Made by a program: the position numbers and the translations under genes. Source: Bacillus changyiensis (GTDB lineage: Bacteria > Bacillota > Bacilli > Bacillales > Bacillaceae). From it: a stretch of 64,000 nt of DNA. The stretch covers positions 868,001 through 932,000 of the forward strand of contig NZ_JAQFWW010000001.1 in assembly GCF_027706145.1 (NCBI RefSeq). The letters run 5' to 3'. Of the stretch, positions 29,295 to 40,100 are shown one piece after another (positions within the stretch are counted from its first letter, which is position 1; each line of letters starts with the position of its first letter). The notes below the pieces were generated by a model that saw only the letters and a program-made list of their open reading frames with translations, was not told where the DNA came from and did no database searches.

Positions 29295-29654
29295 ATGAGA
29301 TTTGAAGAATCCGGAATTGAAGGACTGAATGCTGAGCTTAACCGGTTAGACTATTGTATGGAAAGTGAAGGTTTTGTCAGAGCTGGACAATGGGACTATG
29401 AAAGGGTTACATATGACCGAAAATTCGATATGGTTGAAGGTAGATACTACCTGCGAGTGTTCGGCTATGCAATCGAAGGTGATGTTGGCTCAAGACATGC
29501 CGTTATTAAATTGATGACACCACTTTTAGGCAAATATTATTATCCACACGGGGTGGAATATGGAGAAGATGAGCATTTTCCAACTCAGCTCCTTCAATCA
29601 TGCGAATCGGTATTAAAAAAGGTAAAAGAGAAAGTGGCAACGCTTGAAGTATAG
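29295..29654 (+). CDS. ylbA: YlbA, YugN-like family protein
   Basis: This 119-residue protein of the YugN-like family has no known function. The family signature RAGQWDYERVTYDRKFD is intact, followed by YYLRVFGYAIEGDVGSRHAVIKL. No membrane segment or signal is seen, so it is likely cytosolic. ATG follows AAAGGGGGG. It is monocistronic with a strong terminator, convergent with ctaG. Confidence 0.9.
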   Translation: MRFEESGIEGLNAELNRLDYCMESEGFVRAGQWDYERVTYDRKFDMVEGRYYLRVFGYAIEGDVGSRHAVIKLMTPLLGKYYYPHGVEYGEDEHFPTQLLQSCESVLKKVKEKVATLEV

Positions 29655-29668
29655 TCTTTTTACATAGA

Positions 29669-29704
29669 AATGGTACAGTGTAGAGAAGCACTGTACCATT
29701 TTTT
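29669..29704 (+). terminator. Terminator of ylbA (and possibly ctaG)
   Basis: AATGGTACAGTG and CACTGTACCATT form a perfect 12-bp stem with an 8-base loop, followed on the plus strand by more T residues. On the minus strand it lies right after ctaG, with a weaker T tail. Confidence 0.9.
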
Positions 29705-29705
29705 A

Positions 29706-30590
29706 TTAATGGACGGTCGATGGAGAAAGCTCTGCTTGATCTTTGGCTCTTTCGTTTTTCGCCCATTTAAAAAAGATAAACGCTAAACACGTTCCGTAGA
29801 CAATTTCTTGAATGATTTTCATGACAATTGCCCCCAATTGTTGATCTTGTAAGACAGGCATCGAACTAAACATTTCTGGCCCTGTTAAGGACATACCACT
29901 CAGCATATCAAGAGGTACACACAATTTCATGGCGTCTACCCATGCACTCGGATCAGAATATGTTAAATATAAAGTTGCTTTACTGAACATGATTAAAGCA
30001 CATGCAGGTGTCAAAAGCATTCCATTAGCCATAATATAGCCCATCTTTAAAAGACTGCTCATTTGTGGGAGCTTGTTGACCGAATGAAGAAGTGGCCACC
30101 ACATCAAAAACGCAGCGATAAAAATGACAATCGTCGTAATCGCATGGTAAACAGGATCTGTTTTCACAAAATCAAATACGAGTGGAACATGATACATCGA
30201 AAACAAACCATTAAACACAATAATTGCAATTAATGGCTTTGACAAAAACCGGAAAAGCGGTTGAATAACAGGACGAAAAAGAATTTTTTTCCAAAGCCAT
30301 GCTGGCACCCCTAGGATGAGAAGCGGTGGTACAACTAAGTACAAAATGGCCATCTGTGCCATATGTGCGCTGAACAAAATATGCCCGGCGAGATCCAACG
30401 GACTTCCTTTTGAAACATAAAGTAAAACCATCGCTGTTAAAAACAAACTAATTTGCTTAATAGATGTCTGCTCACTCTCAGATCCTAAACGCTTGATCAA
30501 CAAAAAATACAAGCCTATGATCAAGAGGACACCCCCGAAAAAGTAAGGGCTCCAAAGTGCACGAAATCCAAAAATAATGAGATTCCCCAA
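29706..30590 (-). CDS. ctaG: Cytochrome c oxidase assembly factor CtaG
   Basis: CtaG of the Bacillus caa3_CtaG type is a polytopic membrane protein needed for active caa3 oxidase, probably for copper insertion. The 294-residue protein has about seven membrane segments. Conserved His and Met residues occur in [21 protein letters not shown] and [14 protein letters not shown] choose TTG 30590 because GGAGG lies 7 bases before it; a GTG three codons upstream overlaps that site. It is the last gene of the ctaCDEFG operon. Confidence 0.93.
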   Translation of the reverse strand: MGNLIIFGFRALWSPYFFGGVLLIIGLYFLLIKRLGSESEQTSIKQISLFLTAMVLLYVSKGSPLDLAGHILFSAHMAQMAILYLVVPPLLILGVPAWLWKKILFRPVIQPLFRFLSKPLIAIIVFNGLFSMYHVPLVFDFVKTDPVYHAITTIVIFIAAFLMWWPLLHSVNKLPQMSSLLKMGYIMANGMLLTPACALIMFSKATLYLTYSDPSAWVDAMKLCVPLDMLSGMSLTGPEMFSSMPVLQDQQLGAIVMKIIQEIVYGTCLAFIFFKWAKNERAKDQAELSPSTVH

Positions 30591-30620
30591 AAAGACCACC
30601 TCCTTTTTCGATCAACTAAA

Positions 30621-30950
30621 CTAGAGCCAAACAAGCGTCATTAAAGCTAAGACCGTGATAAATGCTGTGAAAATTCCAGAATACAGGAATAGTGATGGTG
30701 CCTCATGGCCTCTTTGGCTCATATGCATAAAATAATATAATTGAAAGACTACCTGTATGATCGCAAGCAAAAGAATAAATGGAATCGTAAACCAAATACC
30801 TGCATCTGTAGCAACTGTTAAGAATGCAACAATGGTCAATCCGATCATCAAACCGAAAGAAACGAGCTGATGCTTCATTTCTTCCTTATTTTTCTTTCTC
30901 CGGTAGACGAGGTCAGTTTTTGGGTTTTTGTCGCTTCCATTATTCACCAT
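30621..30950 (-). CDS. ctaF: Cytochrome c oxidase subunit IV, CtaF
   Basis: This 109-residue small subunit of the caa3 oxidase has a charged N-terminus (VYRRKKNKEEMKHQL) and three membrane helices, with the COX4_pro family motif QLYYFMHMSQRGHE between helices two and three. It begins one base after the ctaE stop, so translation is coupled. Confidence 0.94.
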   Translation of the reverse strand: MVNNGSDKNPKTDLVYRRKKNKEEMKHQLVSFGLMIGLTIVAFLTVATDAGIWFTIPFILLLAIIQVVFQLYYFMHMSQRGHEAPSLFLYSGIFTAFITVLALMTLVWL

Positions 30951-30951
30951 G

Positions 30952-31575
30952 TTATTCCACCATCCCCATCAAATATACAACCGTAAAGATAAACACCCAA
31001 ACAACATCGATAAAATGCCAATATAAGCTAGCTACATAAAATTTCGGAGCATTATAAAGGTTTAAACCTCGTCTAGTGTTCCTTATCATCAATGTTAAAA
31101 TCCAGAATAGTCCAAAGGTGACATGGGCCCCGTGTGTGCCGACAAGTGTATAAAAGGCAGAACCAAGAGCAGAGCTTTTAATTGTAAATCCAAACTCATG
31201 AACATAGTGATTAAATTCATAAATTTCGAGCGCAAGGAATCCAGCACCGAGTAATACAGTGATCAAGAGCCAAAACTGCATTTTTTTAAAAGCGAAGTTT
31301 CTCATATGATACATTGCATAAACACTTGTCAAACTGCTTGTCAAAAGGAGCATTGTTGCAAAAAAGACAAGACCCATACCAAATATTTCACTTGTCTTCG
31401 GACCTCCAGCAGTTGAATCCCGAAGAGCTAAAAACGTTGCGAAAAGCGATGCAAAAAGAATCGTTTCACCTGCTAGAAACAGCCAAAACCCAAGAAACTT
31501 ATTTTTCCCTTCCAGAGTTGCCCGTTCAGGAGCAGCCGGAAATGTTTCTGCTGTTAATTTCTCTTCTGTATGCAT
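30952..31575 (-). CDS. ctaE: Cytochrome c oxidase subunit III, CtaE
   Basis: This 207-residue subunit III has five membrane helices and the family features FLGFWLFLAGETILFAS, TLVGTHGAHVTFGLFW and the C-terminal YWHFIDVVWVFIF. It stabilises the catalytic subunit. The ATG overlaps the ctaD stop (TAATG) and follows AAAGGGGTG. Confidence 0.96.
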   Translation of the reverse strand: MHTEEKLTAETFPAAPERATLEGKNKFLGFWLFLAGETILFASLFATFLALRDSTAGGPKTSEIFGMGLVFFATMLLLTSSLTSVYAMYHMRNFAFKKMQFWLLITVLLGAGFLALEIYEFNHYVHEFGFTIKSSALGSAFYTLVGTHGAHVTFGLFWILTLMIRNTRRGLNLYNAPKFYVASLYWHFIDVVWVFIFTVVYLMGMVE

Positions 31576-33443
31576 TAAGCTTTCACCCCTTTGTCATCGT
31601 CATCCGGAAGTTCTTCTTTATGAATATGGTAGCCATGGTCATCAATAACTGACCGTAGAAGCATCGAAAAGAAAGTAATTCCGAAGCCGATAAAAATGAC
31701 CGGTAATCCCCAAGCGTATTCTGTACGATACATGAGACCAAATGCCGCTACAAACAGACCTAATGAAATAAAGAAAGGTAAAATGGAACTGTTCGGCATG
31801 TGAATATCTTGAACAGGTTCTGCAGCAGTCATTTCCCGTTTGCCTGCGCTTTTTTCAATCCAGAGAGCATCAAGTCCTCTGACAAGTGGTAGCTGTTTAA
31901 AATTGTATTCAGGAGGTGGAGATGACACCGCCCATTCCAATGTTCTTCCATCTTGCCAAGGATCACTGCCAACTTTTTTCCCTTTTGCTGTCGTTACAAT
32001 AACATTAATCAGTAAAATAATAACTCCCGCTCCCATTAAAAACGTGCCAATCGTACTGACCAAATTCGCTACATCAAGCCCTTGATTTGGCAAATACGTA
32101 AACACACGCCGCGGCATCCCCCAAAGTCCCAGCCAGTGCTGAATAAAAAACGTCAGGTGGAAACCGATAAAAAACAATACAAATGAAACTTTCCCCAATG
32201 ACTCACTAAGCATTTTGCCAAACATTTTCGGCCACCAATAATGAGCCCCTGCTAATATACCAAACACGACCCCACCGATAATAACATAATGGAAATGAGC
32301 AACAACAAAATAAGTATCATGGAACTGATAATCCGCCGGAGCAGCTGCAAGCATAACTCCCGTTACCCCACCCAATACAAATGACGGAATAAATGACACC
32401 GCATAAAGCATCGGTGTTGTAAATTTAATACTGCCGCCCCAAATGGTGAACAACCAGTTGAAAATTTTAATTCCGGTCGGAACCGCAATCGCCATAGTTG
32501 CTACCGCAAAAATAGCGTTTGCTACAGGCCCCAGCCCAGTTGTAAACATATGGTGAGCCCATACCATATAGCCTAAGAACCCGATTAGCACCGTGGCAAA
32601 TACCATTGAAGAGTAACCAAATAACCTCTTCCTTGAAAACACAGGAATGATCTCTGAAAATATTCCGAAAGCAGGCAATATCAAGAGATAAACTTCTGGG
32701 TGACCGAAAATCCAAAACAAATGTTCATAAATAATCGTGTTTCCACCCAGTTCATTGTTAAAGAAACTAGTACCAAACAGTCTGTCAAACATCAAAAGTG
32801 CCAAACCAATTGTTAATGGAGGAAAAGCGAATAATATCAGAGCAGAAGAAACAAATGTCGTCCATGTAAAAAGAGGCATTCTCATATAGGTCATTCCCGG
32901 TGCTCTCATGTTGATAATCGTAGCCAGGAAGTTAATTCCCGCAATCAATGTACCAAGTCCAGATATTTGCAGACCAAGAACAAAGAAATCAATTCCATGC
33001 CCTTCTGAATTCAGTGAAAGTGAAGCATATGACGTCCAACCAGCATCTGGAGCCCCACCTAAGAACCAGCTTAAATTGAGAAACAGCCCACCGAATAGAA
33101 ACAGCCAAAATCCTAAAGAATTGAGAAACGGGAATGCCACATCCCTTGCTCCGATTTGAAGAGGAACAACGGCATTCATCAGCGCAAACAAAAGTGGCAT
33201 CGCTGCTAGGAAGATCATTGTCGTCCCATGCATTGTCATGACTTCATTGTAGATTCCTGCACTGACGATATTATTCTCAGGTATTGCCAGCTGAATTCTG
33301 ACCAGAATCGCTTCAATCCCGCCAAGTATAAAGAAGATGCCCCCTCCGATCAAATACAGTACGGCAATTTTCTTATGATCAACTGTTGTCAAATAGTCCC
33401 ATAAAACAGCCCCAAAACTTTGCTTTTTTGTAAGCGTACTCAC
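31575..33443 (-). CDS. ctaD: Cytochrome c oxidase subunit I, CtaD
   Basis: This is the catalytic heme a/a3-CuB subunit of the caa3 oxidase, 622 residues as in B. subtilis. Visible are MTMHGTTMIFLAAMP (heme ligand His), FWIFGHPEVYLLILP with the cross-linked His-Tyr motif, the CuB His pair in VWAHHMFTTGL, the K-channel region, and HDTYFVVAHFHYV. I place the start at GTG 33443, after GGGAGG with 8 bases spacing. An in-frame ATG upstream overlaps that site. It follows ctaC by 33 bases. Confidence 0.97.
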   Translation of the reverse strand: MSTLTKKQSFGAVLWDYLTTVDHKKIAVLYLIGGGIFFILGGIEAILVRIQLAIPENNIVSAGIYNEVMTMHGTTMIFLAAMPLLFALMNAVVPLQIGARDVAFPFLNSLGFWLFLFGGLFLNLSWFLGGAPDAGWTSYASLSLNSEGHGIDFFVLGLQISGLGTLIAGINFLATIINMRAPGMTYMRMPLFTWTTFVSSALILFAFPPLTIGLALLMFDRLFGTSFFNNELGGNTIIYEHLFWIFGHPEVYLLILPAFGIFSEIIPVFSRKRLFGYSSMVFATVLIGFLGYMVWAHHMFTTGLGPVANAIFAVATMAIAVPTGIKIFNWLFTIWGGSIKFTTPMLYAVSFIPSFVLGGVTGVMLAAAPADYQFHDTYFVVAHFHYVIIGGVVFGILAGAHYWWPKMFGKMLSESLGKVSFVLFFIGFHLTFFIQHWLGLWGMPRRVFTYLPNQGLDVANLVSTIGTFLMGAGVIILLINVIVTTAKGKKVGSDPWQDGRTLEWAVSSPPPEYNFKQLPLVRGLDALWIEKSAGKREMTAAEPVQDIHMPNSSILPFFISLGLFVAAFGLMYRTEYAWGLPVIFIGFGITFFSMLLRSVIDDHGYHIHKEELPDDDDKGVKA

Positions 33444-33476
33444 AATGTAAACCTCCCTCATTGTCCCTTTGAAGCG

Positions 33477-34547
33477 TTATTTTTTGGTTTTTAACCCCTT
33501 TAAATATTCTGTTAATGCATCAATTTCCTGTTCATTTAAAGCCGGATATGTTCCCGTCATTTTATTACCCGGTTTGATGCTTTCAGGGTCTTTCAACCAA
33601 TCTTTAATATTTTGATCATTAAAATCCTTTACCCCTGCAACTCTAGTTCGTTCCCCGAAAGCAGCTAAATTTGGCGCTGTCCGTGCCGCTTCTGCCCTCT
33701 TATCATTAGGTTCTGTCGCATGGCAGCTCAGACAGTTTTTTTCTTTAAAAAGCTTTTCTCCTCGCACTGCCAAATCGGTTTTTGGTTTAGATTTATAATG
33801 TTTCATATCATTTACCCAATTTTGAAATTGATCTTTGGAAACAGCTTTAACTTTAAAATCCATTAACGCATGGGAAGGTCCACAAAGTTCAGCACATTTC
33901 CCGTAAAAATAGCCGCCGGCATCCTTGCTCTTCTCATCATCGAATGTTAGATAAAATTTATTTTCGTTTTCTGTATTTGTATCGATTTTTCCACCAACCG
34001 CAGGTACCCAGAAAGAGTGTTTAATATCAGAAGCTTTCAACTTAAAATAAACGCGTTTATCGGTAGGAACAACTAATTCTTGACTTGTAACAATACCATA
34101 ATCAGGGTATTCAAATTCCCACCAATAAAGGCTTGCTCTGACATTGACCACAAGCGTTTTCTCAGGGTCTCTGTTTTTCTTATCCATCGCTTTTGTTTTC
34201 CCTAAATCAAACGTATCTGAAACAACAGGTACAGCCAAGATAAGAAGCAAAATAATCGGAATAACAGTCCATAAGATCTCCAATTTATGACTTCCTTCAA
34301 TCTGTTTCGGCATGTGATCATCACCGAGTCTAGACCTTCTGTATTTCAAAATAACAAATATAAAAATAAAACTTACTACTAAGACAACAACCACCATGAT
34401 CAGCGTACTGAGAATCATTAAATAGTATTGCTTCTCAGCCACTTCTCCCGCTGGTTTAAGCGTTGACAAAAACGGTTCTCCTCCGCACCCTGTTAGAACG
34501 AGCACCAAAATAGCGAACAATGACATCAGACGCCATTTTTTAAACAT
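33477..34547 (-). CDS. ctaC: Cytochrome c oxidase subunit II with cytochrome c domain, CtaC
   Basis: This is the lipoprotein subunit II of caa3 oxidase, which accepts electrons through its fused cytochrome c domain. The 356-residue protein has a lipobox LTGC (C21), two membrane helices, a CuA domain with CAELCGPSHALM, and a C-terminal c-type domain with the heme motif CLSCH and a distal Met in PGNKMTGTYP. ATG 34547 is chosen over an ATG 7 codons upstream because it gives a proper signal peptide. It is the first gene of ctaCDEFG. Confidence 0.97.
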   Translation of the reverse strand: MFKKWRLMSLFAILVLVLTGCGGEPFLSTLKPAGEVAEKQYYLMILSTLIMVVVVLVVSFIFIFVILKYRRSRLGDDHMPKQIEGSHKLEILWTVIPIILLLILAVPVVSDTFDLGKTKAMDKKNRDPEKTLVVNVRASLYWWEFEYPDYGIVTSQELVVPTDKRVYFKLKASDIKHSFWVPAVGGKIDTNTENENKFYLTFDDEKSKDAGGYFYGKCAELCGPSHALMDFKVKAVSKDQFQNWVNDMKHYKSKPKTDLAVRGEKLFKEKNCLSCHATEPNDKRAEAARTAPNLAAFGERTRVAGVKDFNDQNIKDWLKDPESIKPGNKMTGTYPALNEQEIDALTEYLKGLKTKK

Positions 34548-34710
34548 TTCATCCCAACCCCTTTTCAATCAATCCTTTTGGAACTTGCCACGACAAAAGC
34601 TATATAAACACCTATTCATACATCTAACCCCTCGTTAATTAAAGCACTTACATTTCCTTTTTTCTTAAATCATGATGTTTTTTACTCAAAATACCATCTA
34701 TGTATAAACG

Positions 34711-34761
34711 TAAAGCCGCCTTTATAAACATAATCGAAAAAAATCGATAAGGCGGCTTTTA
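34711..34761 (-). terminator. Terminator between ctaB and ctaC
   Basis: TAAAGCCGCCTT and AAGGCGGCTTTA form a 12-bp stem; an inner ATCGA/TCGAT pairing sits in the loop region. It separates ctaB from the ctaC promoter region. T-rich flanks occur on both sides. Confidence 0.8.
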
Positions 34762-34806
34762 CATGATTGTTGTCCCTAGTTTAAGTGACAGCCTTCAAGA
34801 TGTACT

Positions 34807-35733
34807 TTATCCAATTTTAAAAAGTGTAAAAACAACGACGGCAACAAAGAAAATAGTCAAGTAATTCAATGAATATACGAACATAAGCGTTGCCCATTTC
34901 ATGATATTGTTGTTTTTGTATCCAACAAGGCCACAAATGAGCCAGCCAATATTCAACAGTGTACCGAGAATAACGATCGGTAAGCCGAGTTCACTAAGGA
35001 AAAAAGGTAGCGGCATTAAGCAGACAATCCAGACCATAATCTGTCTTTTGGTAATCTCAAAACCGTGGACGACCGGTAACATTGGAATGTTGGCAGCCCG
35101 ATATTCCTCGGTTTTTTTAATCGCAAGCGCCAAAAAGTGTGGAATCTGCCAGATAAACATGATTAAAAACAATATCCATGCTTCAACACTGATAGTACTT
35201 TGAACAGCAGTCCACCCGATCAGAGGAGGAACAGCTCCTGAGATACTGCCGACAATCGTATTGATGGTGTAACGGCGTTTCGTCCACATTGTATAAAGAA
35301 AAACATAAGTGAAAACGCCGACAAAACCGACAGCAACAGCTGTCATTGTTGTCATAAGCAACATCGTAAAGCCGAATGCAATCAACAAAATACCAAACCA
35401 TAATGCCTGTGAAGGCTGAATTTTGCCTGTTACAGTTGGTCTTGTTTTTGTCCGTTGCATCAGCTGGTCAATATCACGATCATAATAATTGTTGATCACA
35501 CATGATCCCGCTATAATGAGCGAAGATCCGGCTAAAGTATACAAGACAATATCGAGATTTCCTAAAAAGCTCATATTTGATAAATAAAAAGCGAGCCACA
35601 TCCCTGTAAACGTTGTGATCAGGTTTGAGTATACAATCCCGACTTTAATAAGAGCGAGGAAATCTTTCCATGGTGTTGTTTCTTCTATTTGTCCATTCAT
35701 TGTTGGATCAGCTGTCATTCTTGATTCAGCCAT
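34807..35733 (-). CDS. ctaB: Protoheme IX farnesyltransferase CtaB (heme O synthase)
   Basis: CtaB farnesylates heme B to heme O in the membrane. The 308-residue UbiA-family protein has about nine helices and the Asp-rich motifs [19 protein letters not shown] and [13 protein letters not shown] choose ATG 35733 after AAGGGGG; an earlier start lies within that site region. It is divergent from ctaA, whose product makes heme A from heme O, and is ended by its own terminator before ctaC. Confidence 0.95.
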   Translation of the reverse strand: MAESRMTADPTMNGQIEETTPWKDFLALIKVGIVYSNLITTFTGMWLAFYLSNMSFLGNLDIVLYTLAGSSLIIAGSCVINNYYDRDIDQLMQRTKTRPTVTGKIQPSQALWFGILLIAFGFTMLLMTTMTAVAVGFVGVFTYVFLYTMWTKRRYTINTIVGSISGAVPPLIGWTAVQSTISVEAWILFLIMFIWQIPHFLALAIKKTEEYRAANIPMLPVVHGFEITKRQIMVWIVCLMPLPFFLSELGLPIVILGTLLNIGWLICGLVGYKNNNIMKWATLMFVYSLNYLTIFFVAVVVFTLFKIG

Positions 35734-35869
35734 AACATAAACCCCCTTACCCAAACCTCTATGACTTGAAGAGAAATGATATATTCATAAAAACCTACAA
35801 CTCTATCATACTAGATTACCGAATGGAAAAAAACATCCTATTAAATAATAATCGACAAACCGCTTATTA

Positions 35870-36029
35870 TTTGTGAACTTTTTATGACTTCTGATACAAA
35901 TGCAGGAAAAGTTGTGAACAACCATAGAGGGTGACGTCATTATAATATAGTTCTATCAAACGAAACCGGATTTATCAAGTCTCTGAACGAAAGAAAAATG
36001 TGAACATATTGTATTGCATTTTTGTGAAC
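35870..36029. promoter_or_regulatory. Four TTGTGAAC-type boxes in the ctaA-ctaB gap (ResD-like)
   Basis: TTTGTGAAC (35870-35878), TTGTGAAC (35912-35919), AATGTGAAC (35997-36005) and TTTGTGAAC (36021-36029) lie in the same orientation in the 389-base divergent region. ResD, which activates ctaA in B. subtilis, prefers TTTGTGAAT-like sites. A TATAAT at 35941-35946 lies 21 bases after the second box and has no good -35, as expected for an activator-dependent promoter. This is inferred by motif only. Confidence 0.6.
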
Positions 36030-36122
36030 ACCAATGCTAATGAATTGCACCAGAACATCAATTTGCTTAAACTTGTAAAGGAATAGTACTTATTTTCTTT
36101 CATAAAAAGGGGAATTGAATTT

Positions 36123-37019
36123 ATGAATAAAGCATTAAAAGGTTTGGGTATCATCACAACAATCGCCATGTTATTCGTACTGATCGGCGGGGCACTCGTT
36201 ACAAAAACAGGATCCGGGATGGGGTGTGGGAGATCATGGCCGCTTTGTAATGGTAGCATATTTCCGGCATTAACATTGGAATCAATCATCGAATGGAGTC
36301 ACCGATTTGTAAGCGGTACTTGCGGAATTTTAGTCTTAGCTCTTGCCATTTGGAGCTGGAAAAAAATCGGTCATATCAGGGAAACAAAATTCCTCGCGAT
36401 CATGTCGGTTGTTTTTCTCATTCTCCAAGCTCTGTTAGGAGCAGCTGCGGTGGTATTCGGATCATCCGCACTAGTGATGGCTCTTCATTTCGGCATTTCG
36501 TTAGTCTCTTTTGCATCTGTTTTACTTTTAACACTCCTCATTTTTGAAGCATTTTCTCAAAAGAAAGTGGAGTCGTTTTCTATAGGAAAAACCATGCAGT
36601 TTCATATTGTAGGTATTATGATATATACCTATATCGTTGTTTATACAGGAGCCTATGTACGCCACACAAACTCAAGTCTAGCTTGTCCAGACTTTCCGCA
36701 CTGCAGCAGACTAAATAGCGGGATTCCGACGCAGTTTCACGAATGGGTCCAGATGGGGCACAGGATCGCTGCCACCCTGCTCTTCTTATGGATTGTGGTC
36801 GCTACCCTTCATGCCGCGAGACATTACCAACATCAGAAGAGAATGTATTGGGGCTGGATGATTTCCTTAATCTTGATTATTCTTCAAGCAGTTTCAGGAA
36901 TTCTTGTTGTCTTGACTAGATTAGATCTCGGTTTCGCACTTGCCCATGCCTTATTTATTTCTTGTCTATTCGGGATTCTCAGCTATTTCTTATTATTAAT
37001 GGTCCGTTATCGACAATAG
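36123..37019 (+). CDS. ctaA: Heme A synthase CtaA
   Basis: CtaA oxidises heme O to heme A in the membrane. The 298-residue protein has eight predicted helices in two repeats, heme-ligand histidines in [26 protein letters not shown] and LAHALFIS, and extracytoplasmic cysteine pairs in GCGRSWPLC and [11 protein letters not shown] follows AAAAGGGG. It is transcribed alone, divergent from ctaB, with a strong terminator. Confidence 0.96.
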   Translation: MNKALKGLGIITTIAMLFVLIGGALVTKTGSGMGCGRSWPLCNGSIFPALTLESIIEWSHRFVSGTCGILVLALAIWSWKKIGHIRETKFLAIMSVVFLILQALLGAAAVVFGSSALVMALHFGISLVSFASVLLLTLLIFEAFSQKKVESFSIGKTMQFHIVGIMIYTYIVVYTGAYVRHTNSSLACPDFPHCSRLNSGIPTQFHEWVQMGHRIAATLLFLWIVVATLHAARHYQHQKRMYWGWMISLILIILQAVSGILVVLTRLDLGFALAHALFISCLFGILSYFLLLMVRYRQ

Positions 37020-37043
37020 ATTTTGACTTAGAAATTGAAGATT

Positions 37044-37085
37044 AAAAATCAAACCCGCCAATTTGAACTGGCGGGTTTGATTTTT
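37044..37085 (+). terminator. Terminator of ctaA
   Basis: A perfect 17-bp stem (A5 TC A3 CCCGCCA with its complement) and an 8-base loop end in TTTTT. The symmetry also allows use from the other direction. Confidence 0.9.
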
Positions 37086-37133
37086 AGCTACGGCAACCGG
37101 CTGATCTTCATGTCCATTGCACATGTTCAAAAA

Positions 37134-37160
37134 AAGATCGCCGACATCGTCGGCAATCTT
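37134..37160 (-). terminator. Terminator of pycA
   Basis: AAGATTGCCGAC and GTCGGCGATCTT pair over 12 bases with one G-U and a 3-base loop. TTTTTTT follows on the minus strand, 6 bases after the pycA stop. Confidence 0.9.
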
Positions 37161-37166
37161 CGTAAT

Positions 37167-40100
37167 TTACTTTTTCATTTCAATGAGTAAGTCGCCTGTT
37201 TCAATAGCTTCCCCGTTTTTGACATAAATGTTTTCAATTGTTCCTGCAAACGGAGCTTGAACTGTTGTTTCCATTTTCATCGCTTCATTGACCATCAAAT
37301 GATCGCCTTTTTTCACTTGATCACCTTTTTCAACCAACAACTTCATGACTGTGCCTGGCATAGAAGCTGCGATATGATTCGGGTTTGAACGATCTGCCTT
37401 CATATTTTGGTGAACGGAAGATTTAATGCTTTCATCTCTGATGATCACTTCACGAGGCTGTCCATTCAATTCAAAATAAACAACTCTTGTCGCATCGGCA
37501 CGAGGTTCACCAATTGAGACTAGCTTGACGAAAAGTGTTTTTCCTCTTTCAATTTCAACTTCGATTTCTTCCCCAAGTGTCATGCCATAGAAAAAGGTTG
37601 GTGTGTCTAAAACAGAGATATTTCCGTACGTCTCTGCGGTTTTGACATACTCGGTAAATACTTTTGGATAAAGAGCATATGAGACAGCATCCTGATCGGT
37701 TAACACCATATCATGTTCTTCTAAAAATTCGGCTTTGATTTCATCAAAAGAGACTTTCTCAAGCAATTCCCCAGGACGGACGGTAATCGGTTTTTCCCCT
37801 TTTAAAATCAGCTTTTGCAGTTTTTCAGGGAATCCGCCATGTGGTTGACCTAGATATCCTTTAAAGAGCTCAACAACAGAATCAGGGAAGTCCAGCGATT
37901 CTCCCCTTTCATAAATATCCTCTTCTGTCAATTGATTTTGTACCATATAGAGCGCCATATCGCCAACAACTTTAGAAGATGGTGTTACCTTTACAATATC
38001 ACCAAACATATCATTGACTCGTCGATACATGTCTTTGACCTCATTCCAGCGGTCACCAAGCCCGACGCCTTTCGCCTGTTGCTGCAAGTTACTGTACTGA
38101 CCGCCAGGCATCTCATGATTATAAATTTCAGTATGAGGCGCATTCATCCCACTTTCAAATTCACTGTAATATTTTCTGGCAGATTCCCAATATTGCGAAA
38201 GCGATTCAACCGCATCAACATTTAATTGCGGACGGCGTTTATTTCCTTCAAGAGCATGATAAAGCGAGCTAGCACTCGGTTGGGATGTTAGACCCGCCAT
38301 TGAGCTGATTGCCACATCAACGATGTCAACCCCAGCTTCGATTGCTTTTGCATACATAAATATGCCATTACCACTTGTATCATGTGTATGAAGGTGGATC
38401 GGGATATCGATTGTCTCTTTCAAAGCAGACACTAAATCATATGCAGCCTGCGGCCTTAACAGCCCTGCCATATCTTTGATCCCAAGAATATGGGCTCCTG
38501 CAGCCTCAAGCTCTTTGGCCATTGATGTATAATAGTCAAGATTATACTTCGTTCTTGCCGGATCAAGAATGTCACCGGTATAGCAAATCGCTGCTTCTGC
38601 CATTTTTCCTGAAGAGCGGACCGCATCGATAGCAAGCGTCATCCCTTTGACCCAGTTCAAGCTATCAAAAATACGGAACACATCAATTCCGGCTGCCGCA
38701 GACTCGCTAACAAACTTTTCAATCAAGTTGTCAGGATAGTTTTTATAACCAACAGCATTTGACGACCTTAACAGCATTTGAAACATCGTATTTGGAATCT
38801 CTTTCCGCAATTCTTCAAGTCTTTTCCAAGGGTCTTCTTTTAAGAAACGGTAGGCTACATCAAATGTAGCTCCTCCCCACATTTCAAGACTAAACAGCTC
38901 AGACCAAACAGCTGCTGTCGGAGCCGCAATCTTCTTCAGATCACGAGTGCGGACTCTTGTTGCAAGCAATGATTGGTGAGCATCGCGAAATGTTGTGTCA
39001 GTCAGCAAAACATTTTTTTGATCTTTCACCCATTTGACAAGTCCGTCCGCTCCCCGTTCGTCAAGGATCTGTTTCGTTCCGTTCGCAATTGGCTGATCAA
39101 TATCTGTTTTAATGATCGGCGGACGATCAAATTCCGGTTTTTTCTTTTGTTGTATGCCAGGAAAACCGTTGACTGTAACATTCCCGATATATGTTAACAT
39201 TTTTGTGCCGCGGTCTCTTTGTTTCGGAAACACAAACAGCTCTGGTGTTGAATCGATAAAAGATGTGTCATATTGCCCTGTTAAAAACTTCTCATGCTTT
39301 GCTACATTCTCAAGAAACGGTATGTTTGTTTTAATCCCTCTTACCCGAAATTCCCGAAGATTTCGCACCATTTTCGCAGCAGCCTGTTCAAATGTTAGTG
39401 CCCATGTTGAAAGTTTAACAAGCAGAGAATCGTAATAAGGTGTAATGACGGCACCTTGAAAACTATTTCCTGTATCGAGACGAACGCCAAAACCCCCACC
39501 TGATCTGTATGCCATAATTTTACCCGTATCAGGCATAAAATTGTTTGCAGGGTCCTCTGTCGTTACTCTTGATTGAATGGCATAGCCATGGAGTATAACA
39601 GCTTCCTGATGAGGAATATTGATTTCTTTACTCTTCAGGCTGAGCCCTCCGGCAATCATAATTTGCGTCTGAACGATATCAATTCCTGTCACCATTTCCG
39701 TAATGGTATGCTCAACTTGAACGCGAGGGTTGACTTCAATAAAGTAAAACTCGTCATCAGCAACTAAAAATTCAACCGTCCCAGCATTGATATAATTAAC
39801 ATTTTTCGCCAGAGCAACTGCTGCATCACAAATTCTCTTTCTAAGCGAGTCAGATAGTCCGACACTCGGCGCAATTTCAATCACTTTTTGATGTCTTCTT
39901 TGCACAGAGCAATCACGATCAAATAGATGAACCACATTCCTGTCTTTGTCTCCGAAAATCTGAACTTCAATATGTTTCGGTTTTTCGATCAGCTTTTCAA
40001 CATATACTTCATCATTTCCAAATGCGGCTTTCGCTTCTGATTTTGCTCGATTATATGCCTCCGCCAGTTCAGAAGCTTCCCTGACGATCCGCATTCCACG

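Noticed and set aside
34636..34652. TGTAAGTGCTTTAA on the minus strand before ctaC as a cre site
   Set aside because: Several mismatches to the CcpA consensus, and such words are common in AT-rich DNA.
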